This document shows, piece by piece, positions 1-5,533 of a stretch of DNA of 6,809 nucleotides. The position numbers and the translations under genes are program-made. Every line of letters begins with the position of its first letter. Position 1 is the first letter of the stretch. The notes under the pieces were generated by a model. That model did not search any database, was not told the DNA's origin, and worked only from the letters and a program-made list of their open reading frames with translations. The stretch comes from Methanocorpusculum sp. (GTDB lineage Archaea; Halobacteriota; Methanomicrobia; Methanomicrobiales; Methanocorpusculaceae): positions 1-6,809 of the forward strand of contig DALTVZ010000130.1 in assembly GCA_029987315.1 (NCBI GenBank), in the 5' to 3' direction.

Positions 1-443
1 AAAAATGAAAAGAGAAAAGCGACAGCGCCGATGATCAATGCCGGGAGAATGATAGCCTCTTCCAAGAGTGCAAAGCTTAGTCCGACGGCCAAGGCATCCA
101 CACTTGTTGCAATGGCAAGCAGGAGCAGGACTTTTGTTCCGATCAGGCTGACTCCTTTTTCATCTCCAGAAAAGCTGTGCATGATCATTCTTCCGCCGAT
201 GAAGAAGAACAGGCCAACAACGATCCAGTAGCCGAATGGATCGATAAATTGGGTGACGGGGACTCCAACCGCCCATCCGAGGATAAGCATAGCAAAATGG
301 AAAAATCCAAAAAATGTCCCTGTGATGACTGCTGTTTTGAGGATCTTCTCTTTAAGCGTTGCGCCACCGGCAAGGGACACCGAGAAGGCGTCCATGACAA
401 GCCCAAGCGCGATGATCAGTGATGAGAGAAAAATCTCGATCAT
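1..443 (-). CDS. mntP: Manganese efflux pump MntP (DUF204), partial, C-terminus off the left edge
   Basis: Reading leftwards from the ATG at 443, an open frame of 147 codons runs off the window. The protein is strongly hydrophobic: membrane segments lie at roughly residues 3-25, 36-60, 70-90, 104-126 and 131-147. It carries the paired acidic motifs of the MntP family, MDAFSVSLAGG at about 17-27 and SVDALAVGLSFA at about 114-125. The aspartates D18 and D116 match those needed for Mn2+ export in the bacterial family. MntP usually has about 185-190 residues and six helices, so roughly 40 residues are missing. The family's role is to export Mn2+ across the cytoplasmic membrane. Its start shares one base with the upstream stop (TAATG) and I see no good ribosome binding site of its own, so it is probably translated by coupling to the DUF1894-like gene. 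Family assignment is firm; the transported ion is inferred from the family. Confidence 0.93.
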   Translation of the reverse strand, partial: MIEIFLSSLIIALGLVMDAFSVSLAGGATLKEKILKTAVITGTFFGFFHFAMLILGWAVGVPVTQFIDPFGYWIVVGLFFFIGGRMIMHSFSGDEKGVSLIGTKVLLLLAIATSVDALAVGLSFALLEEAIILPALIIGAVAFLFSF

Positions 444-727
444 TACTTGACTGGTTTTCCGCTTCGCCGAACAACTTCGACCCCTGTTGGATCTTCAACC
501 ACGACGACAAAGGTCCCATGGCAGGGTTTGGTATATGCGTACACGAGTTTTTCATTCGCGATGCCGATGATAAGCGGCGGGACCCCGATCAGGGCTTTGT
601 CCAGCAGTTTGAATCCCGGTGGGACTTCGTATCTCTCTGTACTGTTCGCTCTGATGATCTCTCGTGCCTCTTTGAAACTGCAGTTTCTTCCAAGGATCTC
701 GTAGTTCATATTTTCAAGACAGCCCAT
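443..727 (-). CDS. Small methanogen-specific protein, DUF1894-like
   Basis: This is a complete 94-residue protein beginning MGCLENMNYEIL. It has no membrane segment or signal peptide and is probably a soluble alpha/beta protein. Cysteines lie at 3, 15 and about 69 (KPCHGTF). The NYEILGRNCSFKEAR and LIGVPPLIIGI segments match my memory of DUF1894, a family I know only from methanogens and with no assigned function. The start at 727 is preferred because GAGGTG lies five bases upstream. The internal ATG at 709 would give a neat ATGA overlap with the preceding stop but has no comparable ribosome binding site. With the 727 start the gene overlaps the DUF1890-like gene by 22 bases. It sits between that gene and mntP, and the order suggests one transcript. 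Membership of DUF1894 is from memory and should be confirmed by a profile search. Confidence 0.8.
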   Translation of the reverse strand: MGCLENMNYEILGRNCSFKEAREIIRANSTERYEVPPGFKLLDKALIGVPPLIIGIANEKLVYAYTKPCHGTFVVVVEDPTGVEVVRRSGKPVK

Positions 728-1167
728 TCTAACACCTCGTCTAATTTTGTAAGAAGCGGTCGGGCATTATGCGTCACCGGTGCCACGACCTTTTCAGTTG
801 GATATTCGATCTCTTCAGCAAGATCATATGCGTGTTCTCCGTATAAAACCGAGATGAGAAGAGCGCTCGGACAAACCGAAGAAGCGGTTGCCGTGTACGT
901 AATTCCCGCGTCGTTGTGGATCAATGAAATGATCAGCGGGTATTTGATGGTACCTTCAGCCAGTTCTCCGATCGTCTTATCCACGTCTTTGTATATCGAA
1001 ACATAGTGGCTTTTTGGATCGCTGGTTTTAATCAGCTGCTTAGCTGACGGATTCGCCGCAACGACTGGTTGATGTCCCGCATCCTGAAGAAAGTCCGCAA
1101 TGTAGAGAACAAGCGGTGACTGAACAGGAATCTGGGGGCAGCCGATTAAAATGAGCACCTCTCCCAT
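706..1167 (-). CDS. Methanogen-specific conserved protein, DUF1890-like
   Basis: This is a complete 153-residue soluble protein. Visible motifs are LILIGCPQIPVQSPL at about 5-19, VAANPSAKQL at about 36-45, a DPKSHY element at about 50-55, and IHNDAGITYTAT at about 83-94. These match the DUF1890 family as I remember it: a Rossmann-like fold known from a structural-genomics structure of a Methanothermobacter protein, confined mainly to methanogens and without a proven function. The Cys-Pro near the start and the NDAG motif are the likely functional sites, which is inference. A TATA-like element 28-36 bases upstream implies an almost leaderless transcript. The end overlaps the start of the DUF1894-like gene by 22 bases. 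I recall the two families being neighbours in other methanogens, which suggests they act together. Confidence 0.82.
   Translation of the reverse strand: MGEVLILIGCPQIPVQSPLVLYIADFLQDAGHQPVVAANPSAKQLIKTSDPKSHYVSIYKDVDKTIGELAEGTIKYPLIISLIHNDAGITYTATASSVCPSALLISVLYGEHAYDLAEEIEYPTEKVVAPVTHNARPLLTKLDEVLEWAVLKI
733..738 (-). promoter_or_regulatory. Ribosome binding site deciding the DUF1894-like start
   Basis: The minus strand reads GAGGTG, then five bases, then ATG at 727. This is a good match to the archaeal anti-Shine-Dalgarno complement (GGAGGTGAT). It lies inside the end of the upstream DUF1890-like gene and favours the start at 727 over the one at 709. Confidence 0.7.
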
Positions 1168-1194
1168 AGTAGCTATCCATCTGTTTTGTTAGGG

Positions 1195-1203
1195 TATAAA
1201 TAT
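1195..1203 (-). promoter_or_regulatory. TATA box for the DUF1890-DUF1894-mntP unit
   Basis: The minus strand reads ATATTTATA directly over the stop codon of the tsr3 gene. Its centre is about 32 bases before the ATG at 1167. With the usual archaeal spacing of about 25-27 bases, transcription would begin near 1173 and give a leader of only a few bases. The 35-bp gap to the tsr3 gene has no oligo-T terminator on the minus strand, so readthrough from tsr3 may also contribute. Confidence 0.5.
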
Positions 1204-1724
1204 TAGTTTGAGGGAGTGTCGCCGATGTATTCGCTCTGGATTTTCAGGATCTCAGCGCTGTCTTTTGCATTGGCATACTCTTCCAGCGGTTCTTCGTTGA
1301 GTTTCAGGAAGTTGAGACCCCAATTGAATTTTGCGAGAATTCGTTCTGCCTGTTCTTTTTCACCCAAGATCATGAGGGCAGCTGCTATGGCCTCGACGGA
1401 GGTCAAAGTAAAGGGTTTCCCAAAGTTCACTGGGTTTGCCGCCACGAGAAACGGCAAGGCCCGTCGGTTTTTCCATGCATTTAAGTTGGTCGTGTCGAGA
1501 ACGACCCAGGAACAGTCAAGTGCGGTAATCGATGAGACCCATTTTTTATCCGGGGGTGATATAACAAATTCGGCTGTTGGATCGAGAAGAAGTGTGGATT
1601 TAGGAATCTGATTGACTCGTTTCACAACATTGATCATCCCAAACCGTTCCAGCTTTTTAACTGTGCATTTTTTTGGATCGCATGAGTCGTCACGAAATGC
1701 AATCAGGGAAATCAACATGCTCAT
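1203..1724 (-). CDS. tsr3: Tsr3-type rRNA aminocarboxypropyltransferase (DUF367)
   Basis: This is a complete 173-residue protein, the usual size for archaeal Tsr3. Motifs run in order: DDSCDPKKCTVKKL at about 12-25, LLLDPTAEFVISPPD at about 45-59, ALDCSW at about 68-73, RALPFLVAANPVNFG at about 88-102, SVEAIAAAL at about 109-117, FNWGLNFLKLNEEPLEEY at about 133-150. The family uses S-adenosylmethionine to transfer a 3-amino-3-carboxypropyl group to a modified uridine or pseudouridine of small-subunit rRNA during ribosome maturation. The start is at 1724 (MSML) or two codons later at 1718 (MLIS); neither has a clear ribosome binding site, consistent with a leaderless mRNA. The gene is divergent from the deoxyribosyltransferase-fusion gene. 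Family assignment is strong; the exact rRNA position modified is inferred from homologues. Confidence 0.93.
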   Translation of the reverse strand: MSMLISLIAFRDDSCDPKKCTVKKLERFGMINVVKRVNQIPKSTLLLDPTAEFVISPPDKKWVSSITALDCSWVVLDTTNLNAWKNRRALPFLVAANPVNFGKPFTLTSVEAIAAALMILGEKEQAERILAKFNWGLNFLKLNEEPLEEYANAKDSAEILKIQSEYIGDTPSN

Positions 1725-1728
1725 ACAG

Positions 1729-1736
1729 TTTATTAT
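1729..1736 (+). promoter_or_regulatory. TATA box for the DUF523-deoxyribosyltransferase gene
   Basis: TTTATTAT is centred about 30 bases before the ATG at 1763, the spacing expected for a leaderless or nearly leaderless archaeal transcript. No Shine-Dalgarno sequence precedes that ATG, which agrees. The box starts only five bases from the tsr3 start codon on the other strand. Confidence 0.5.
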
Positions 1737-1750
1737 GCTTCCCTGCTACA

Positions 1751-1763
1751 AATACTATACTAA
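1751..1763 (-). promoter_or_regulatory. Probable TATA element for tsr3
   Basis: The minus strand reads TTAGTATAGTATT, with its centre about 33 bases before the tsr3 ATG at 1724. It overlaps the predicted transcription start of the divergent gene. The match to a consensus archaeal TATA box is moderate, so this is the weaker of the two divergent promoters. Confidence 0.35.
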
Positions 1764-2593
1764 TGTTTGTTCTCACATCACCCTGTGTTTTGAATGAAAA
1801 ATTGCGTGCAGATGGTATCACGACCAACGAAAATCGTGATGTTTTCGCAAAATGCAGAAAACGGTGTGAAGAATTTGGCATCGAACTTGTGCCTTTGCCG
1901 TGCCCCGAGACATTATATCTTGGGACTCCACGGCCGCCATGTTCGTTCTCCGAAAAACTTGGCACTCCTGAATTTTATGCCATTCTTGATCGGTTAGAGC
2001 AGGAGGTAAAGGATATGATTTCTGTTAAAGGAGAACCCCTTTGTATTCTTGGAGTGAATTCTTCCCCGACCTGCGGGGTGACGACCACGTATCTGACGAG
2101 TGAGAAGTCAACCGGCCCGGGTGCATTTTTGAAGCGCTTTTCAGAGTTTAGGGTTCTTGATGTCAGCGAGTTTGCAAAATATCATATCTATCTGGCGTCC
2201 CCTCTTTTTTCGGAAGGCGAACGGCGATACAATACCTATCTTGCTGGGATACTGCGCAGGAATTATTTTTCAGTGTATCTCCCACAAGAGTTTGATGATA
2301 CCGCAGAGTCGAGGGGGTTGAATCGTGAGCGTGCCATTTATGAAAAGAATATTGCTGAACTGAAAAAAGCTGATATCGTTGTTGGGATCATCGACGGGTC
2401 CGATGTCGATTCCGGTACTGCTTGGGAGATGGGGCATGCGTTTGCATGCGGTAAGCGTATCATTGCCCTTCGAACGGATTTTCGAAAGCTCAGCGAACAT
2501 GAGCGGGTGAATCTCATGCTTGAGATGGGGGCAGAGGTCGTCTCGAGCGTTGATGAGTTAGTGGCAGTACTTGCAATCCGAACGCTCCCCTAA
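1763..2593 (+). CDS. DUF523-like domain fused to nucleoside 2-deoxyribosyltransferase domain
   Basis: This is a 276-residue two-domain protein. Residues 1-125 resemble DUF523: TSPCVLNEKLRADG at about 5-18, CPETLYLGTPRPP at about 47-59, and GVNSSPTCG at about 97-105, with conserved cysteines that may bind metal. Residues 140-270 form a nucleoside 2-deoxyribosyltransferase domain: YLASPLFSEGERRYN at about 143-157, a helical RERAIYEKNI stretch, KADIVVGIIDG, and DVDSGTAWEMGHAFACGK at about 214-231. E222 fits the nucleophilic glutamate of that family, with D216 six residues before it as in characterised enzymes. The family cleaves or exchanges the N-glycosidic bond of (deoxy)nucleosides or nucleotides; the real substrate here is unknown. 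The ATG at 1763 is chosen because the DUF523 motif begins at once; the frame stays open upstream to 1673 but would run into tsr3. A solitary gene ending at a T-rich terminator. Confidence 0.85.
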   Translation: MFVLTSPCVLNEKLRADGITTNENRDVFAKCRKRCEEFGIELVPLPCPETLYLGTPRPPCSFSEKLGTPEFYAILDRLEQEVKDMISVKGEPLCILGVNSSPTCGVTTTYLTSEKSTGPGAFLKRFSEFRVLDVSEFAKYHIYLASPLFSEGERRYNTYLAGILRRNYFSVYLPQEFDDTAESRGLNRERAIYEKNIAELKKADIVVGIIDGSDVDSGTAWEMGHAFACGKRIIALRTDFRKLSEHERVNLMLEMGAEVVSSVDELVAVLAIRTLP

Positions 2594-2614
2594 ATTTTTA
2601 TATTTTCGCTTTTG
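2594..2614 (+). terminator. T-rich archaeal terminator after the deoxyribosyltransferase gene
   Basis: Directly after the TAA stop come three T-runs in 21 bases (ATTTTTATATTTTCGCTTTT), the usual form of an archaeal intrinsic terminator without a strong hairpin. It occupies almost all of the 24-bp gap between this gene and the convergent nfo. The complementary strand has no matching T-runs, so I see no terminator here for nfo. Confidence 0.6.
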
Positions 2615-2617
2615 GCA

Positions 2618-3463
2618 TCAGGCGGATAGCCGTCGTGCGACCGCCATATTTTCCTTATCGCCCCTGATCTCATCTGACGGCGTCTCCATAATAAATGCAC
2701 AGTGTGAGATCTTTGGAAACTTTAGAACATCCTGAATGGTTTCCTCCCCAAGGTAGCCCAGACCTAAATGCTCATGCCTGTCCAAATGGGAACCGACCCC
2801 GCCTTTCATATCATTTAGGTGAATGACTTTGATCCGTTCAAGGCTTCCTGCCTCATCATTGAACCAGGAGAAGACGGTCTCTGCTCCGTGGCCTTTCAGA
2901 TCATAACCGGCTGCCCCTGCATGGCAGGTGTCAAAACAAAATCCGACTCTCCTTTCGTTAGAGAGGCCATCAGAGATCGCGCCCACGTCTGTAAATGTAC
3001 CCCCCACGGTATTTTTTTCATTTGCGGTGTTCTCGAGCAGGATCATCGTTTCCCCTTTCGATTCATCGAGGGCCTGCCCAATTGCTGCGATGACCTTCTC
3101 CTGCCCTATTTTGTGATCGTCTTCTTTTCCATGGTGACCTAGATGCGTCACGAGGTATGGTATCTTCAGTTGATCACAACGGCTCAGTTCCTCGGTCATG
3201 GTAAAGATCGATCTTGCGTAGATCTCTGGCTTTTCTGCCGCAGGATTTGGAAGATAGGGCATGTGATCTACGACTGGGCCGATCCCTGATGTTTTTAGTG
3301 CATCTATGAATGCTTCCGCAATAGCGGGCTCGATCGGTTTAGCTGCCCAACTCCGTGGGCTTCTGGTGAAGATCTGGAAGGTGTCGCATCCGTTTTCCTC
3401 GGCTCGCGACACGGCAAGAGGTAATGAGCCTGCTATCGATACATGAAACCCAAGTTTAACCAT
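2618..3463 (-). CDS. nfo: Endonuclease IV (apurinic/apyrimidinic endonuclease, Nfo)
   Basis: This is a complete 281-residue protein, close to the 285 of the E. coli enzyme. It is a TIM-barrel hydrolase that cuts the DNA backbone 5' to abasic sites in base-excision repair. All nine expected metal ligands can be placed: H67 (VDHMPY), H107 (THLGH), E144 (LLENTA), D178 and H181 (CFDTCHAGAAGYD), H215 (IHLND), D228 and H230 (DRHEHLGLG), and E260 (METP). The trinuclear zinc site is therefore intact. The start is supported by GGAGAG six bases upstream of the ATG at 3463. The gene overlaps the end of the upstream cysteine-rich gene by eight bases and is the last gene of a three-gene unit. It converges on the deoxyribosyltransferase gene, leaving only 24 bp between them. 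Confidence 0.97.
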   Translation of the reverse strand: MVKLGFHVSIAGSLPLAVSRAEENGCDTFQIFTRSPRSWAAKPIEPAIAEAFIDALKTSGIGPVVDHMPYLPNPAAEKPEIYARSIFTMTEELSRCDQLKIPYLVTHLGHHGKEDDHKIGQEKVIAAIGQALDESKGETMILLENTANEKNTVGGTFTDVGAISDGLSNERRVGFCFDTCHAGAAGYDLKGHGAETVFSWFNDEAGSLERIKVIHLNDMKGGVGSHLDRHEHLGLGYLGEETIQDVLKFPKISHCAFIMETPSDEIRGDKENMAVARRLSA

Positions 3464-4259
3464 TTCGTTCTCTCCATTCTTTTATCATGCTGAAAAATGC
3501 ATCGGCTATCGTTTTTGGGTTTGCTCCCCAGTGGACAACAGCCCCAAAGTATCCGTTGTACATGCCAATGCCGCTGTTTTCCGCACGGCAGCATCTGGTG
3601 ATGAAAGGCTCAGCATTTATTTGGGTTATTGGGCATATCTCTTCGAACTCAAACTCATCTTCGTAGTTCTCGTGACAAATCTGCCTGCCAGTTCGGCAGC
3701 ATGCGATCCTCGATCCCTTGGGCGGGACATCACGGTCCAAGGTCTGAGAAAATCCTCCAGCTTTGCACGGGTACACATGGGCATCGAGTGTTCTGATATC
3801 TCGGATATGATGGTCAAAGATGACATTTTCCATTTCGAAAAATCCGAGTGCTTCAAGTCCATTGAGTGAATCTGTCAAGGATGGGTTTGGGGGTATGATG
3901 TCAAAGACGTGGACCGTTTGAAATGTTGAGAGATCAGGATCACACACAAATGTCATATGAGCATCCTCTTTTCCAAAGATGGTGCACCTTTTGTTTGTTG
4001 AAAGTGCTCTTCTGACCATACCGGCCCTGTCGTGAGCATTGACCTCGCCTTTCCAGACCACTGTGTCCTACGGTCCAGCAATAAGCTCCAAGGATTCGAT
4101 CTCCCGCATGAGTCCTGGGCCGTTCTTGGGCTGTACTTTCAGGACCTCAAACCCATTAGGTGTTGGGTGGACCAGATATTCTGTGAGAAAATATACCTTG
4201 TTGCCAAGTGGTGAACTGGTGGCATTACCCACATATTTACACTCTCTTGGAAATATCAT
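3456..4259 (-). CDS. Cysteine-rich conserved methanogen-type protein, interrupted by an in-frame TAG
   Basis: The frame from the ATG at 4259 gives 63 codons, then TAG at codon 64, then 203 more in-frame codons to a TAA at 3456: 267 positions in all. Both parts read like real protein, with no frameshift. The first part has KVYFLTEYLV; the second has VNAHDRAGMVRR, HVFDIIPPNPSL, FDHHIRDI, RTGRQICHE and AVVHWGANP. The ten cysteines include CC pairs at 187-188 and 223-224 and singles at 7, 92, 106, 165, 195 and 209, suggesting a metal or Fe-S site (inference). I recall similar uninterrupted proteins in Methanomicrobiales but know no function. The start shares one base with the upstream stop (TGATG), and the end overlaps nfo by eight bases. 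Alternatives to readthrough are a nonsense pseudogene, or reinitiation at GTG 4061, which has only a weak AGGA upstream. Coding potential is clear; the product is uncertain. Confidence 0.7.
4068..4070 (-). other. In-frame amber codon (TAG) within the cysteine-rich gene
   Basis: The minus strand reads GCTGGACCG, then TAG, then GACACAGTGGTC. The frame is the same on both sides, so one base change would restore an open frame. TAG differs by one base from TAC or TAT (Tyr), CAG (Gln), AAG (Lys), GAG (Glu), TGG (Trp) and others. In methanogens with the pyl genes TAG encodes pyrrolysine; nothing in this window shows whether those genes are present. Confidence 0.9.
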
Positions 4260-4492
4260 CACTCAGGTTTTTCTATTTTTGCCAACACTTCGATCAATTT
4301 GTAGGTGAGTTTAACTGACCCGCCGCCGATGTGACGGATGGTTACCGGTGATTCCTGAGCTGTTTTCAAGGGGAGTTTATTTCCATCATATACAAAAATA
4401 ACATCATTATTTTTTATGTAGGTCGAAGCATCTGCTCCGGTCATTTTGACACATCCTACTTCAAGTATTTGTTCCTTTAGCGAGTCCCACAT
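4259..4492 (-). CDS. Small conserved-looking protein of unknown function (77 residues)
   Basis: I do not recognise a family for this 77-residue protein. It starts MWDSLKEQILEVGC and has no membrane segment or signal peptide. The pattern of short strands and helices (ASTYIKNNDVIFVYDG, SPVTIRHIGGGSVKLTY, a C-terminal helix around YKLIEVLAKIE) suggests a compact soluble alpha/beta domain. Two cysteines or fewer argue against a metal cluster. It is the first gene of the unit that continues into the cysteine-rich gene (one-base TGATG overlap) and nfo. It is divergent from methanogenesis marker 11. No clear Shine-Dalgarno precedes the ATG at 4492, so a leaderless or short-leader mRNA is likely. That it is a real gene is supported by the coupled overlap, a favourable coding pattern, and a position that completes a gap-free operon. 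Confidence 0.7.
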   Translation of the reverse strand: MWDSLKEQILEVGCVKMTGADASTYIKNNDVIFVYDGNKLPLKTAQESPVTIRHIGGGSVKLTYKLIEVLAKIEKPE

Positions 4493-4590
4493 GATTATTA
4501 GTAACTTGGGGTTTGAAGGATTAGTATTTTATCCATCTGTATTTTTGATACAACACAAATCATTATATCTTTTTAGGCATAGATACTTGT

Positions 4591-4607
4591 TAACGGAATT
4601 TCCGTTA
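4591..4607. repeat. Perfect 17-bp palindrome, candidate operator
   Basis: TAACGGAATTTCCGTTA has two perfect 8-base arms around one central base. If the TATA element at 4562-4571 is used, the palindrome covers the expected transcription start of the marker 11 operon. That is a typical position for a repressor site in archaea. It could also form a short hairpin at the very 5' end of the transcript, but a one-base loop makes a DNA-binding site more likely. Confidence 0.55.
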
Positions 4608-4621
4608 GCGAAAATCTCGCT
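4607..4621. repeat. Small inverted repeat next to the palindrome
   Basis: AGCGA, five bases (AAATC), then TCGCT form a 5-bp stem with a 5-base loop, abutting the 17-bp palindrome and sharing its last base. It would lie in the leader of the marker 11 transcript. Stems this short arise often by chance, so on its own it is weak evidence. Confidence 0.3.
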
Positions 4622-4645
4622 CACATAATATCCAGGCTGATTACT

Positions 4646-5533
4646 ATGACCGAAGAACTCTATATGATAGAGAATCCGTATTCCATATCCTACCCTGAGA
4701 TCCTAGCACTTGGATCCGAAGAAGGCTCAAATGTTGAACTGATCGAGAGGTTTGACTGTATAGGCGGGGCGATGTGGGTAAAAAATCATTATGCCAAGAG
4801 CCCTCTTGTCATACATTCCCGTATCGTTTCGAATACCCAGCGGTTCATGCTCCGGACTGGCGACGTCAGTCTGCAGCTTGAAGGATCATATTTCCCTGCC
4901 GGGATCTCCGGCGTGAATATGACCGACTCGGAGATTTCCGTCTCCTATCTTGGTCTTGGCGGTGGGGGTGTTGGTGCAAGTATTTGCCGAGCGACCGCCG
5001 GTGGAGTTTTACGTCATACCAGTGATGTGTGCGGCGGAGGAAAAGTTGCCGGATCGACCATTCATCTGCCAAGATATACTCGGGTCATCATCGGTCTCGA
5101 TGATACGGATACGCCCGAAGAGGGTGCGACATGGACGCTTGCCCACAATATATCAAAAGCTGTTCAGGATCAAAATTCACGCTACCTCTCTCACACGATA
5201 ACCCAGCTGTATCCTGTTCCGTATCGGACAAAAAACTGTGTTGCTCTCGCCTGTGAATTTGCAACAACAGAACCTGAAAAGCTCATCGACCGGTTTGAAG
5301 CCCTTGTTAAACGCTACACGCTTTCGGAAGAAACTGGTCTATGTGCCTATATTGGGTTCGATCCATCTGCGATCATGCCGTATGCAAGAAAAGTTAAAGC
5401 AGGTGAGGTGACGCTGGATGATTTTAATACAGTGCGTGAACATCTTGACGTACGGATCGAGGGGCGGGGGATCATCGGAGCTGCCGCCGCGATCCCGTTT
5501 TACACAAACTATGCCGAGGCCCTTCTGATATGA
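4646..5533 (+). CDS. Methanogenesis marker protein 11
   Basis: This is a complete 295-residue protein whose whole length fits the methanogenesis marker 11 family, found in methanogens and relatives and of unknown function. The N-terminal part holds NPYSISYPEI at about 10-19, a VELIERFDCIGGAMWVKNHY segment, and the glycine-rich GLGGGGVGASICR at about 103-115. The C-terminal part starts with PRYTRVIIGLDDTDTPEEGATW at about 142-163 and continues with QLYPVPYRTKNCVALA (187-202), SEETGLCAYIGF (227-238) and GRGIIGAAAAIPF (273-285). These resemble the kinase-like domain of TiaS, the tRNA(Ile2) agmatidine synthetase, so ATP-dependent chemistry on an unknown substrate is a reasonable inference. M7 at 4664 is an alternative start. 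The stop overlaps the start of the radical SAM gene (ATGA). It is the first gene of its operon and lies downstream of a candidate operator. Confidence 0.93.
   Translation: MTEELYMIENPYSISYPEILALGSEEGSNVELIERFDCIGGAMWVKNHYAKSPLVIHSRIVSNTQRFMLRTGDVSLQLEGSYFPAGISGVNMTDSEISVSYLGLGGGGVGASICRATAGGVLRHTSDVCGGGKVAGSTIHLPRYTRVIIGLDDTDTPEEGATWTLAHNISKAVQDQNSRYLSHTITQLYPVPYRTKNCVALACEFATTEPEKLIDRFEALVKRYTLSEETGLCAYIGFDPSAIMPYARKVKAGEVTLDDFNTVREHLDVRIEGRGIIGAAAAIPFYTNYAEALLI

Larger units (their letters stand above)
4493..4645. promoter_or_regulatory. Divergent promoter region between the nfo operon and methanogenesis marker 11
   Basis: This AT-rich 153-bp gap is the longest non-coding stretch in the window. 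For the plus strand the best TATA candidate is ATTATATCTT at 4562-4571, which would start transcription near 4592 and give a leader of about 54 bases. For the minus strand a weaker ATAAAATA-like element near 4527-4534 would start transcription some ten bases before 4492. A 17-bp palindrome and a second inverted repeat lie downstream of the plus-strand TATA element. AGGCTGAT at 4634-4641, five to six bases before the ATG at 4646, is a partial Shine-Dalgarno match. Confidence 0.5.

Noticed and set aside
419..1006. A 195-codon plus-strand open frame
   Set aside because: It lies antisense to the DUF1894-like and DUF1890-like genes, which have recognisable family motifs and coupled starts. Its own translation shows no family features.
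1673..1762. Upstream extension of the deoxyribosyltransferase-fusion gene to an ATG at 1673
   Set aside because: It would overlap the divergent tsr3 coding region, and the added 30 residues look like antisense sequence. The conserved domain begins right after the ATG at 1763, which has a TATA box at the right distance.
3456..4061. The downstream part of the cysteine-rich gene as an independent gene starting at GTG 4061
   Set aside because: The start is only two codons after the TAG, in the same frame, with only a weak AGGA upstream. The preceding 63 codons look like the natural N-terminus and are coupled to the upstream gene. Reinitiation stays possible but is not the simplest reading.
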